This document shows, in pieces, positions 35,192 to 45,500 of a stretch of 64,000 nt of DNA. The stretch covers positions 1 through 64,000 of the IMG/VR virus record IMGVR_UViG_3300049846_000430; one strand, 5' to 3'. Numbering within the stretch: the stretch's first letter is position 1; each line of letters begins with the position of its first letter. The translations under genes and the position numbers were made by a program. The DNA is from a virus. Below the pieces are notes generated by a model. The model was not told the origin of the DNA and searched no databases. It worked only from the letters and a program-made list of their open reading frames with translations.

Positions 35192-38100
35192 ATGAACTGG
35201 AAAGAATTTACAATGAAGTATGGTGGTGGACTCACTAAGTATCAAAAGAGAGGTGAGTTCAATTGGAAGACATATAAGGATGTAGGCATACAGACTTTAC
35301 CAAGTAAATCTCAAATAGTTGCTGCTCAAGGACAACAAAGGGATAATGTCTATGTTAATCCTGTTGTAAAAAATGCAGCTCAGTTGCAAAGGATAAATCA
35401 AATAGAGGAAGAAGAAAGACAAAGAAGAATTCAAGAAACTGCAGATAGAGTGCGAGGCACACTAAGAGCAACTACTGATGCAGATATAGAAGCTCAAAAT
35501 AGAGAAGACTATACACTTACAGGAAGAGCAAGAAGTCTTGGTAGAGGAGATTTTAACCCTTTAGTTGTAGCAGCCAGTGCTGCAGATTTGATTAATCCTG
35601 CTTCCTATTGGTATGCCGGTAAAGATTTTGGAAGAGGTGTAAAACAAACTGGAGAAGGGATAGTTAATCTAGATCCAGAACAAATAGGTTCTGGATTATT
35701 ACAAACAGGATTAAGTGCTTTACAATTGTATCCCGGAGCATCTACTGCCAGATCTGTTATAAAAGGAGCTGCTCCACGTCTATTTGGTTCTACAATGTCC
35801 AGTCAAGCTAATGATTTTTTAAGATCTGTAAGATCAATGGATGACTTTGCTACTGGCTCGCCATCTGTTTATAGAACTCAGCCAGGATTAAGTTCAGGAC
35901 CAATAAGTTCAACACCTGCTATATCAAGAGTTGGTAGTACTTCTGGACAAGCATTTATCCCATCTGCAAAACAAACCGGTAAGTATTCTCCTAGTATTGT
36001 TAGTGATTTAAGCTCGTTTTTTGCTCCATTTAATCCTAAAAATTTACAAACAAATTCCGGATTAGAATGGATGAAGCAGTGGTATTCAGATCCTGATATT
36101 ATAAGAAGAACTGAAGGTAATTTTCCAAAAGGATTTTCAAAATTTTCAATTATAATGGATTCCGATAATATTGGATCTAAAGCTCTAAAACATTTTAAAA
36201 ATAAATTAAATGCATATGAACCAAAAAATTATATTGATTTATTGAAAGATCGTGGGTTAAAAAAATATCTTCAAGCAAGTATGGGAAGTAAAGGACTTTC
36301 TGCTGGCTATCCTTCAGGTATATATGTCAATAGGACAGCTGCATTTCCTTTTGACAAGAGAGGATTAGAATCTACCAGAGTACATGAATTAACTCATTTA
36401 ATAGAGCATAATGGTGCTATTTTTAATGATGATAACATTAAGTCATTACTAAAACCTTTTGGATATTCTTCCTTATCTGAAGTTCCTGAAAATAAAACTT
36501 TGAGTTTTATAGATAGAGAAATAAGGGGTATTAATCCTGAATATTATTTAGAGCCTAGTGAAATACATGCTAGAATGAATCAAGGAAGATTTAATTTTAA
36601 TCTTACACCAAAAGATCAATTTACCACTAAAATGTTTGATGAAATATCTAAAAAATATGATTGGTATGGAATGGGAAGATATATAAAAGATAAAGATGCT
36701 TTTATAGATTTAATGAATAATTTTTGGGCAATACCTGCAACAGTTGGTATTGGTGCCGGAGCTTATCAACAGTTTAATCAAAAACCTCAAGGAACTTATC
36801 AGTATGGTGGTCCTACTATAGATTTAAAGCTTCCTCAGTTTGAAGAAGATAAACCCAGACCTTTCTTTGAAATGAGTGGTGCTGGCACTGGACCACAATA
36901 TGATATGTTTGGTTATGGTTATATTCCTCTTGGTAAGAACTTAGGTATATCTGCAGATCTAATGAGATGGAAAGAAGGAGATTGGCGTGGTGGTAGATAT
37001 GGTATAAGCGGAAACATAAACATTCCAATTAACAGAGGTGAGAGAAGAACACGTCCGGATATGAAAGATCCAGTAATGTATCAATATGGAGGAGCATCAA
37101 GAGCTGATACTTTAAATCTTTTAGCAAATACTAGAGCAGTTCGGAATTATTATACGGGAAGGGACTATACACCTGATGTAAATTATACTGGACGTAACTT
37201 GGTAAGCCCGTCAACATCAATGTATAAAAATATATGGGAGGCTTTAAAAGCAGATAGAAGTGGTTTTATAGCTACCAATGCTGCATATGGTATTGTAACA
37301 CCCTCAGGTCAAAGAAAATTAAGTATGAGTGATTACTATAGACCAATTGACCGTAATAAATTTTATCAAAGGGAAGATCAAAATCTTATTTTAGATACTA
37401 GAGCTCCAATGCAACTTTATGATAAGAGAATTGAACCTACTGGTGTATTGGGATATACTAATATAAAACCAAGTGATCCTATGTCATCAGATATAATTCA
37501 TTTTTATACTTATGATCCTATATCTATTACACCTTGGGATATGCTTAGTACAAAACAGAAAAAGCAAAGGATTAATAAGTATGGTGTTTCTGGCACTCCT
37601 TATGAAAGTAAGCAAGACTTTATAGAAAAGACATCTGATCAAGAAGTTATTAGAAAACAAAAACTTCTCAAAGAAGCTGGCTTATATAAAGGGGAAATTG
37701 ATGGTGACTGGGGAACCGGTTCTGAGAAAGCTTGGAAAAAGTATATGGAATTAAATACAATTCCAACAACTACAAATACTTCAAACACCATATCAGAGAC
37801 TCAAGTAATTCCCAGCACCCCAAGATTTAATATTCAAGGTATTATAGCAGATCAATATGTTCCAGATGCAAAAGATCAAACATCTAGAGAATATAGATAT
37901 AGGATAAATACTGATAAAGGTTTTGATGTAATTAAAAGCAAAAAAGATTTTGAAGAATGGAAACAAAGAAATGCAGCAGAGTATCAACCTTATTATCAAA
38001 GATCAACAAATGCTCCTATAGACTATAATAAAGGAAGAATACAAGAATATCTAGAAACACCCACCCTAATGTATACTGGAGATGGTACAAGAAGAAGTGG

Positions 38101-39244
38101 CGGTGAATCATCATATCAGTATGGAGGTGGTTTTTTACCTACAAGATATACTTCTAATCCTTATGATCCTGCAATAAAAAATTTCAATGATAGTTTAAAT
38201 TTATACAAAGGATATGTAATGCAGGATTATTTGATGGGTCCAAAAAATGAAAGAATATCTCCTGGAACTCGTATATCTTGGACACCAGCAGAATTAAAAA
38301 AGGATAGAACTAAAAAGTGGAATCCAGTTTTAAAACAAAAGATTGCTGATGATTTTCAAAATCAAGAAGAAATGTTTGCATCTGATTTTGTAAATGAAAA
38401 TAATAAAAAACTAGTAAGATACTATAAATCTCTTGGATTTACAGATGATAATATAATGTATCATACATCTGCAGATCTAGTTCATCCTACAATTAGAGCA
38501 ATAGGTACTTACATGGATGGTTCAGCATTAAGTCCTATTTATAAAAAACCAGTTCAACCTGTAAAATATGCTGATCCAAAAGTGGTAGAAAAACAAAAAA
38601 TACTTAAAGATGCGGGGCTTTACACAGGAGAATTAGATGGCGTGTGGGGGAGTGGTTCTAAAAAAGCGTGGGAAGAATATACAAAAAGAAATACTACTCC
38701 TAGATCATTAGATGGGATGACTGAAGTTACATATCCTACTTCTACTATGATAGAAACTACAAAGTTAGATCCTAACGGCAATCCTGTAACAGAAATACAT
38801 TATTATGATGATCTTAGAACCAGAGAAAGAAAAGATCCAAAAGTTCAGAAATATTTAGTACAGACATATAATCAAATGTCCACACCATATAAGAAGGCAG
38901 CTGTTGCAAAATATGGTGATCCTAGCAAAGTTCCTTTTCAGGGTGTAAACATATATGAATTAAATCCTAATCCTTATATGAAAGAAGAAGGAGGTGAAAC
39001 AAATCTGTTTAACTGGAACAATTTAGATCAATGGTTTAAGAATGGTGGTGAGTCAGACTTTGTAAATAACATTTACAGTGATTACATGGATGGTGTTTAT
39101 GATGGTACACCTTTGGAAGAGAATGCCAAGAAAGTGTATGATAAATTAAACACTATATACTATAGGCAAGCAAAGGAATCAGGTATGACTCCACCAAACT
39201 ACATTATGACCAATGTAATTAAAAAAGCTTTGAAACCTTCATAA
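35192..39244 (+). CDS. Cargo-type metallopeptidase with two peptidoglycan-binding-like repeats
   Basis: This encodes 1350 residues. The zincin motif VHELTHLIEH places zinc ligands at His398 and His402 with catalytic Glu399. A third ligand is likely Glu454 or Glu457 in LEPSEIHARM, as in gluzincins. Two near-duplicate units at about 820-857 and 1132-1168 (KLLKEAGLYKGEIDGDWGTG; KILKDAGLYTGELDGVWGSG) have the GYY-G-x-xDG-x-WG pattern of peptidoglycan-binding-1 domains. YGG motifs occur at Tyr10 (with LTKYQ and GEFNW), 538, 632 and 977. The protein could be a wall-penetrating or processing protein ejected with DNA; all activity is inferred from motifs. No signal peptide is present. It starts 1 base after the preceding stop. 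Confidence 0.75.
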   Translation: MNWKEFTMKYGGGLTKYQKRGEFNWKTYKDVGIQTLPSKSQIVAAQGQQRDNVYVNPVVKNAAQLQRINQIEEEERQRRIQETADRVRGTLRATTDADIEAQNREDYTLTGRARSLGRGDFNPLVVAASAADLINPASYWYAGKDFGRGVKQTGEGIVNLDPEQIGSGLLQTGLSALQLYPGASTARSVIKGAAPRLFGSTMSSQANDFLRSVRSMDDFATGSPSVYRTQPGLSSGPISSTPAISRVGSTSGQAFIPSAKQTGKYSPSIVSDLSSFFAPFNPKNLQTNSGLEWMKQWYSDPDIIRRTEGNFPKGFSKFSIIMDSDNIGSKALKHFKNKLNAYEPKNYIDLLKDRGLKKYLQASMGSKGLSAGYPSGIYVNRTAAFPFDKRGLESTRVHELTHLIEHNGAIFNDDNIKSLLKPFGYSSLSEVPENKTLSFIDREIRGINPEYYLEPSEIHARMNQGRFNFNLTPKDQFTTKMFDEISKKYDWYGMGRYIKDKDAFIDLMNNFWAIPATVGIGAGAYQQFNQKPQGTYQYGGPTIDLKLPQFEEDKPRPFFEMSGAGTGPQYDMFGYGYIPLGKNLGISADLMRWKEGDWRGGRYGISGNINIPINRGERRTRPDMKDPVMYQYGGASRADTLNLLANTRAVRNYYTGRDYTPDVNYTGRNLVSPSTSMYKNIWEALKADRSGFIATNAAYGIVTPSGQRKLSMSDYYRPIDRNKFYQREDQNLILDTRAPMQLYDKRIEPTGVLGYTNIKPSDPMSSDIIHFYTYDPISITPWDMLSTKQKKQRINKYGVSGTPYESKQDFIEKTSDQEVIRKQKLLKEAGLYKGEIDGDWGTGSEKAWKKYMELNTIPTTTNTSNTISETQVIPSTPRFNIQGIIADQYVPDAKDQTSREYRYRINTDKGFDVIKSKKDFEEWKQRNAAEYQPYYQRSTNAPIDYNKGRIQEYLETPTLMYTGDGTRRSGGESSYQYGGGFLPTRYTSNPYDPAIKNFNDSLNLYKGYVMQDYLMGPKNERISPGTRISWTPAELKKDRTKKWNPVLKQKIADDFQNQEEMFASDFVNENNKKLVRYYKSLGFTDDNIMYHTSADLVHPTIRAIGTYMDGSALSPIYKKPVQPVKYADPKVVEKQKILKDAGLYTGELDGVWGSGSKKAWEEYTKRNTTPRSLDGMTEVTYPTSTMIETTKLDPNGNPVTEIHYYDDLRTRERKDPKVQKYLVQTYNQMSTPYKKAAVAKYGDPSKVPFQGVNIYELNPNPYMKEEGGETNLFNWNNLDQWFKNGGESDFVNNIYSDYMDGVYDGTPLEENAKKVYDKLNTIYYRQAKESGMTPPNYIMTNVIKKALKPS

Positions 39245-39264
39245 TTAGCTTATTTGATGTTTAA

Positions 39265-39275
39265 TTTGTATATTA
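39265..39275 (+). promoter_or_regulatory. TTTGTATATTA element
   Basis: An exact copy in the 41-base gap before the 1103-residue cargo gene. It is only 10 bases from the ATG, so transcription from it would give an almost leaderless message; alternatively it is not a promoter here. Confidence 0.4.
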
Positions 39276-39285
39276 GTATTATACT

Positions 39286-42200
39286 ATGGCCAGCAAAAGA
39301 TTAAGTAAAAAATACTATCAGACAGGGGGTGACACATCTCCTGCACCTGATATTCATCCCGACATGATTGAGATTGTTCAGGCTGTTGAGGCTTCTCTTC
39401 AATCTGGACTTGCTCCTCAAGAAGTTGTATTGCATCTTGCTGGTCAGGGGTATAGAGAAGATGAAATAAGTTTTGCTTTTGAGCAAATGGGTTATGATCC
39501 TGCTGCCATTGCTACAATAATGCAAGCTGCAGAAGCAATGTATAACCAACAGTCTCAGCAGCAAATGCAACCAGGTATGGAACCCGGAATGGAACCTGGT
39601 ATGGAGCAACCTATGGAACCTGGAATGGAAGGTCCTATGCCTCCAGTAACGGAAGCTGAGATGCAAGCTCAAATGGCTCAGGCTGCTTCACCACAATCAA
39701 ATGTGGGTAGCATGGAAGATGAAGGTATTTCAAAAGAAGAACTTGCTACAGCTTTACAAAGAGCTGCTTCTAAAGCTTTAGCTAGAAGAGGTAGAGAAAT
39801 GCAATATGGTGGTTTGCTTCTTCCTGGTGAACATGCTTATGATCCTGTTGCTACTGTGAGTCAGGAAATGGGTAAGAGATTTTACTATCCATATGTTCCC
39901 GGTCCTGGAGATTTAGGAGGTGCATTGTCTACTGCTGTTGGTTCTATTGGAAATTTGTTTTCAGGACGTGTTGGTGCAGATGGTTTACAAGAAGGAACTT
40001 TCAGAGACCTTGGTGCAAAAAGTGCAAGGTTTCAAAGATCTAAACCAATGCAGTATACTTACAATGTTAAATTAGATCCTAATGACAAGAATCAGTATGC
40101 TGCAGATATGGAAGATATGTATGCTGCTTCTAGAGGAGAAGGCAAGTTGAGAACTAAAGAACAGTATCAACAAGATGTAAATAAGTATTCAAGAACTAAT
40201 TTTAATACAGATACTGGCAAGTATGATGTTCTTTATACTAGCAGAGAATTTGACCCAAGTCTTTTAGGAAATAAACAGGTTGATCCTTATGAAGGATTTA
40301 GAAAGAAGAGTATTTCATTTGCTGATTGGAAAAGAAGAATGGATCCTGAGACTCTCAGCCTTCTTAGAGAAAATGAAATAAATGCACCAAAAGGAACAAC
40401 TATAGGTATATCTCCACAAGGTTCACCAACATCATATATTTCTGGCAAAGAGAATCCATACTGGTATAATACTATGATGGGATTAAACACACTCAAATCA
40501 AATCAACATGGAAATATGAGGGTGTCAGGTTATATGAAAGCAGAGGGTGGTCCTTTTAATGAAACTGAATATACACCCATTGATCCAGAACCAAAACGTG
40601 TGTTAAGTGGAATTCCTTATAAGGAGGAAGATTATGAATTTGCAGATCCAATAAGAAGAAGAGAATTAAGAGCTTATAAAAAGTATCAAAGGCTTCCTGA
40701 AGATCAAAAGACTAATCCTTTTTATAGAACACATGATGTAAAGCGTTCCGGTCTTAAAAGATACTGGGAAGATATTCCTGATATTGATTATAATAAAGCT
40801 CTTCAAGGAACTACATTTGGTCAGTTTATTAGTAGAGCCAATTCTTTAAAAAGTAGGGGGGATCAGTTTGGTAATATATATGAAACAGGACCTCATCCTA
40901 TAGAAACTGGATATATGCCAAGAAACATTTGGACATCACCAACTACTGGTATTTCATTATATCCTGATGATGATCCAAACAATATACTTAAGCAAATGGA
41001 TGACGCATCAGCTGATAATTTTAAACCATATATTTATTTTTTACAACCAGATGATCAAACTGTTTTACCAGCAAATGTTGGATATCAAACTATTGTAGGA
41101 GGATCTGGAGCAATAAAAGGTCCTGAGAATTTAAAAAATCAAGATAAAAATCTTATTGATATAATGGGTTTTGGAAGTGAGGATATTCCAGCTGATAAAT
41201 ATCAAAAAACATTTGGTTATAATACTGATCTTATAAGAGTAACTACACCGCAAAGAAATAAAATTGCTGGAGTTACAGCAATTGATAAAGATGTTAATGA
41301 TTATCTTCATAAGATATATCAACAATATCAAAATGAAGATTTAAGCAAACTGTCAAAAGAAGAACGTGATGATGTAAAGTTAAAAAGAGAAGCTGAGGTT
41401 AAAAAATATCTTTTAGAGAAAGCGGGTCTTGATCCTGCACAGTATATGAGTACACTCATGCACTATAACTACACATCTCCTGAAATATATTCTGACATCA
41501 ACAGACCAGGCTTTACAGTTTTTGATCAGTATGGTGATGTGTATGATAAAAGAAAAAGAGACATGCCAGAGTTTATGAAAAGAATGAACACTAAAAAGTA
41601 TGGTGGTTATCTTCGTAAAGCTCAATTTGGTTATGAAAGTATGGGTGATAGAATGGATATGTTTGGAGTTGAAACTTCAGATCCAAAGATGTATTCTTCT
41701 GCAATAGCTTATGGTAAAGTAGATCCCCCAGATTTTTCAGGTTATGCACCAAGAGGCGTATACAGTTCTGCAATTCCTAATTCAGGTCTTTCACCTGTAG
41801 GTATGGTTAATATTCCAACAAGAAGAACGCCTGCCACTAGCTCAGTTCCTACAACTACTCCTTCTATTTCACCAGGTGTTGCTGTTTCTACTCCAAAACC
41901 AACGGATGAGATTAGCTCTGTAACAGCACCTACTGCAAGAGAAGCTTATGAGCCCATGAAGCCAAAAGAAAAAAGTGTAATAGTTCCGTCTGATGGTAAA
42001 ACATCTAAATCTTCAGCAGCCTCATTAAATCCTTTAGCTAAACCAGTTGATGTATCTAGATCAGTATCTGGCACAAGTGAGCTATATGACCCATTTGGTG
42101 TACCTACAGAGTTTGATAATCCTAAAATGACATCATCAGCTTTAGCTCTTGGTAAAACAACTGGTACTACAACAACTACACCAGCATCTCAACCAGAGGT

Positions 42201-42597
42201 AACAAAAAAGCTTAATCCTGAACAGTGGTTAAATAGACAACTCCAAAGACCGGGTATAAAAGCTTATGGTGATGTATCAAAAGCTGTTGTTGATACAGCT
42301 AACTTTGTAAACGAAGCATTTAAAGAAAGAGAACGTGCAGCATATGATAGCAGACTTAGAGAGATGACTGCAGCAGATAATGTATATGGTATTATCTTTG
42401 ATAATGAAAGAGGGGACTGGGATCCTAATTCAGGATTATTAAAAGTTGATAAATACGTACCTTATAGGATGCCTGACCAATTTAGACCTATAGCTGGAAG
42501 AGTTAAGTTTGGTGGTCAGAAAGATGATGTCTTTAATGTAGACATGAAAACACTTACACAATTAATTGCAGCTGGTGCTGATATTGAGATATTATAA
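39286..42597 (+). CDS. Cargo-type virion protein with YGG motifs, function unknown
   Basis: This encodes 1103 residues. It opens with LSKKYYQTGGD, a variant of the shared cargo motif. Residues 20-90 are two UBA-like helical hairpins (LAPQEVVLHLAGQGYREDEI). Residues 94-120 are a methionine/proline repeat (PGMEPGMEPGME). YGG sites follow at Tyr174 and Tyr772 (KKYGGYLRKAQFG), and an FGG at 1075 near the end. The centre is hydrophilic, with no recognised catalytic motif; residues about 840-990 are Pro/Thr/Ser-rich and probably unfolded. It is inferred to be packaged and unfolded for ejection, as is typical of proteins between the tail and RNA polymerase genes. Confidence 0.7.
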   Translation: MASKRLSKKYYQTGGDTSPAPDIHPDMIEIVQAVEASLQSGLAPQEVVLHLAGQGYREDEISFAFEQMGYDPAAIATIMQAAEAMYNQQSQQQMQPGMEPGMEPGMEQPMEPGMEGPMPPVTEAEMQAQMAQAASPQSNVGSMEDEGISKEELATALQRAASKALARRGREMQYGGLLLPGEHAYDPVATVSQEMGKRFYYPYVPGPGDLGGALSTAVGSIGNLFSGRVGADGLQEGTFRDLGAKSARFQRSKPMQYTYNVKLDPNDKNQYAADMEDMYAASRGEGKLRTKEQYQQDVNKYSRTNFNTDTGKYDVLYTSREFDPSLLGNKQVDPYEGFRKKSISFADWKRRMDPETLSLLRENEINAPKGTTIGISPQGSPTSYISGKENPYWYNTMMGLNTLKSNQHGNMRVSGYMKAEGGPFNETEYTPIDPEPKRVLSGIPYKEEDYEFADPIRRRELRAYKKYQRLPEDQKTNPFYRTHDVKRSGLKRYWEDIPDIDYNKALQGTTFGQFISRANSLKSRGDQFGNIYETGPHPIETGYMPRNIWTSPTTGISLYPDDDPNNILKQMDDASADNFKPYIYFLQPDDQTVLPANVGYQTIVGGSGAIKGPENLKNQDKNLIDIMGFGSEDIPADKYQKTFGYNTDLIRVTTPQRNKIAGVTAIDKDVNDYLHKIYQQYQNEDLSKLSKEERDDVKLKREAEVKKYLLEKAGLDPAQYMSTLMHYNYTSPEIYSDINRPGFTVFDQYGDVYDKRKRDMPEFMKRMNTKKYGGYLRKAQFGYESMGDRMDMFGVETSDPKMYSSAIAYGKVDPPDFSGYAPRGVYSSAIPNSGLSPVGMVNIPTRRTPATSSVPTTTPSISPGVAVSTPKPTDEISSVTAPTAREAYEPMKPKEKSVIVPSDGKTSKSSAASLNPLAKPVDVSRSVSGTSELYDPFGVPTEFDNPKMTSSALALGKTTGTTTTTPASQPEVTKKLNPEQWLNRQLQRPGIKAYGDVSKAVVDTANFVNEAFKERERAAYDSRLREMTAADNVYGIIFDNERGDWDPNSGLLKVDKYVPYRMPDQFRPIAGRVKFGGQKDDVFNVDMKTLTQLIAAGADIEIL
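39565..39645 (+). repeat. Met-Pro-Gly-Glu coding repeat
   Basis: Tandem GGTATGGAACC-like units encode PGMEPGMEPGMEQPMEPGME. It is a short in-frame repeat inside the 1103-residue cargo gene and could vary in copy number. Confidence 0.65.
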
Positions 42598-42599
42598 CA

Positions 42600-45500
42600 A
42601 TGGCAAAAATCAGAGTAAAAAATCTGCCGGAAGGCTTTGAGATTAAAAATGGCAAGGTTGTCAAGAAGATGGCATTTGGTGGTCATACCACTGGTGATCA
42701 ATCTGAGTATGGTTTAGTTACTATACCATCATCCAGATATGATACATTCTTCAATAATGAAAAACAACCAGATGTAAGATATAGTATATCTGCTGTACCA
42801 AGAGATGTAGCTAACGTAGAAGCTGAAGGTGGTGAGACAGTTCTTGCTGATCTTAATAATGACGGAAGCTTTGGTCTTTATGATATAAAAGGAAAAAGAC
42901 ATAGCAATGGTGGAGTGCCTTTATACATGCCTCCTCAATCATTCTTTTATTCTGATACCCCAACAATGAAGTTTAAAAGAGATGAGCTTGCTGACTTTGG
43001 GATTAAATCAAAGAAAGGAATAACACCGGCTAAGATTTCAAAGATGCCGGGTTTTCAAATCAATGAATACTATGGTGCACTTAAAGATGAGTTTGTTGAT
43101 CCTATTATGAGGAATAGTGCAGAGCTTATGATTAATAAGAATCAAATGAATCTCTCTAAACTGGCATTTGCACAGGAAGCTAAAAAGAAATTTGAAGATG
43201 GTGTTCCTACAGCTTCCTATCCTTATCTTGCTTCCCAGGGTCAAGATCCTATTGAGTTTACACAAAGAATAGAAGAGATAAGCAGACAAGAGGCTGAGAT
43301 GAAAGCTTTAGCTTCTCTACCTCCAGATCAACTTCAACAGTTGATGATGCTTAGAGACTTTTTAGCCCAGGCTCAAGCTGAACAACAAGCAATGGCTCCA
43401 GTTAATATGGCACAAAATGGACCTATGGCTGTACCTGCTGCTCAGTATGGCGGTTCTCCATTTGAAGGAATGGAGATGGATATTCATGATCAATATACTA
43501 CAGAAGATGAGGCAATGCTAGGTAATGAAGATTTTGGTGCTATGCGGACTGGTGGTGAAGAGATGGAAGATGAAGAATATTCAAGGCAGAGTGGTGAAGG
43601 AGAACAGGTTGTTGTTGGAGAATATCAAACACAGAACTTTGATCTATGTCCCAGAGCTAGTGAGCTTTATGAAGAGATTGCAGAAGAAGGTGAGGATATT
43701 GCTATTGCACAAGAATCAGCAGCATTGCATGATCAATTGTTTGGCATAGAAAGAAATGCTATTGCTCAGGATTATGCTACAAAAGAAGATGTAGCTAATG
43801 CAAAAGAATTGGCAAGACAAATTATGGGCTTGGCTAAAGAGATGGGTTTGCTTAAAGCTCACAACTATATTAAAGACCATGTTAAAAAGATTGAAGAATT
43901 GGCTGGTAACATGGAAGAAAAAAGATATGGTGGTCAAAAAGATCTTCCCAAGTTTCAAGATAATGGTGAATGGAATTGGCAAGTAGATGCTCAAGGAAGT
44001 CCTATTGTAACAACTATTGATCCTGCTACAGGTTTTCCTATTGTTCCTCAAAATGGTACACCTGCTCAACCCCCAATTGTTCCTGATCCTTCTAAGACTA
44101 CAGTTGTAACTCAAAACGCAGTTGTTGGAACAAATAACCCAAGTCCTGATCAAGCATATGATGGTACACCAGCTTTAAAGGATTATTATGATTTGGAAAG
44201 ACTGCTTAAATCAAAAGATCCTAAATGGGTAGCCACAACAGATAGAGCTTATGAATTAGTTAAAGTTGCTGCAAAAAAATATAACTTTCCTCTTCCTTCT
44301 AAGGAGGAGATGATTGATAAATTTTTGAAGTATCAGAAAAACAACTATACTATTAAAGCAATTGCAACACCTGCTGAAAGACAGTTAAAAGGTTATGATA
44401 ATGAAGCTGCTGCTCTTGGCTATGGTGATTATGATAAGACTAATCAAAATACTCAGAGATTCATGGATGATTTGCAAAAAAGAAATAAAGCATATCCTGG
44501 GTATAAAATTGATCCAACTGAAACAAAACAAATTCAAGCTTTCTTTCAAGCTCTTTATTTAGCTGATAGAAATAATGCTGAACCATATCTTGATGTTTTT
44601 TATGAAGGTCCTAATCAAAATACCAACTGGGCTCAGAATCAGGAAATTTCTGATATTGATGCTTATTATGGAAACAATACAATCAACCAATTTGGAAAAG
44701 TAAGAGAACCAATAAAACCACCTCCTCCTAATAAAAAAGAAGGTTGTCCTTGTATAGATCCTTCTGGTAAATATACAGGAACTTATTCTAAGGACTGTTG
44801 TCCTACCCCTGGTGAGTTCAAAAGAAAATACACACCACCCCAATATCAATTCTGGGCTCAGGATGTTATTAAGGCAAATGCTATTGCTCAGCGTGATAGA
44901 AGAATGTTCATGCCTTGGCAACCTGCAGTAGGTATACCTCAAGTTGATTATATACTTGAAGATCCTACTAGAGAGATTGCTGCTAATCTTGAAGCTTACA
45001 ATATAGGCGTTCAAGGTGCAGGTGCATTTGGTGGACCACAAGCTCTTGCTGCTAGAACAGCACAAGGTACCGGTAAAGCTTTTGCTGCAAATGCAAATAC
45101 ACTTGCTAATGTAAATAGCAGAAACGTAGCAACAGTAAATGCTGGTAAAGCTCTTAATGCTCAGTTCCAGGAAAGAGGAATGAGAGAAGAAAGAGACAGA
45201 CGTGTTAAGGAGTATGATGATACACAGAAAGTTCTTCAAGAGTTTCTGAATGAAAGAAACTATGACAGAGAGAAGTTTGCTGATGCATATGCTAACATGC
45301 TCACCAATGCTGCTTACACATATGACCTTAACACTCTGAATCCTTACTATAACATTATGCCTGCTACCGGTGGTATTATTCAAATGACTAACACCAAAGG
45401 ACCATTCAAGCCCACACAACAAGGTGCTTCAACTCCTATGTATGAGCAACTTGAAAAGAAAGCTGTTGAACTTAATAACAAAGGTGTTCCTGAAAAGGTA

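Noticed and set aside
39565-39645. CRISPR-like or regulatory DNA repeat
   Set aside because: The repeat is in frame, short and without spacers, and encodes a Pro-Gly-Met-Glu peptide repeat.
44559-45422. Longest minus-strand open frame (287 codons)
   Set aside because: It lies fully inside the 1025-residue cargo gene, is rich in Ser/Cys/Ile as antisense of AT-rich coding DNA tends to be, and has no domain. All other minus-strand frames are similar shadows.
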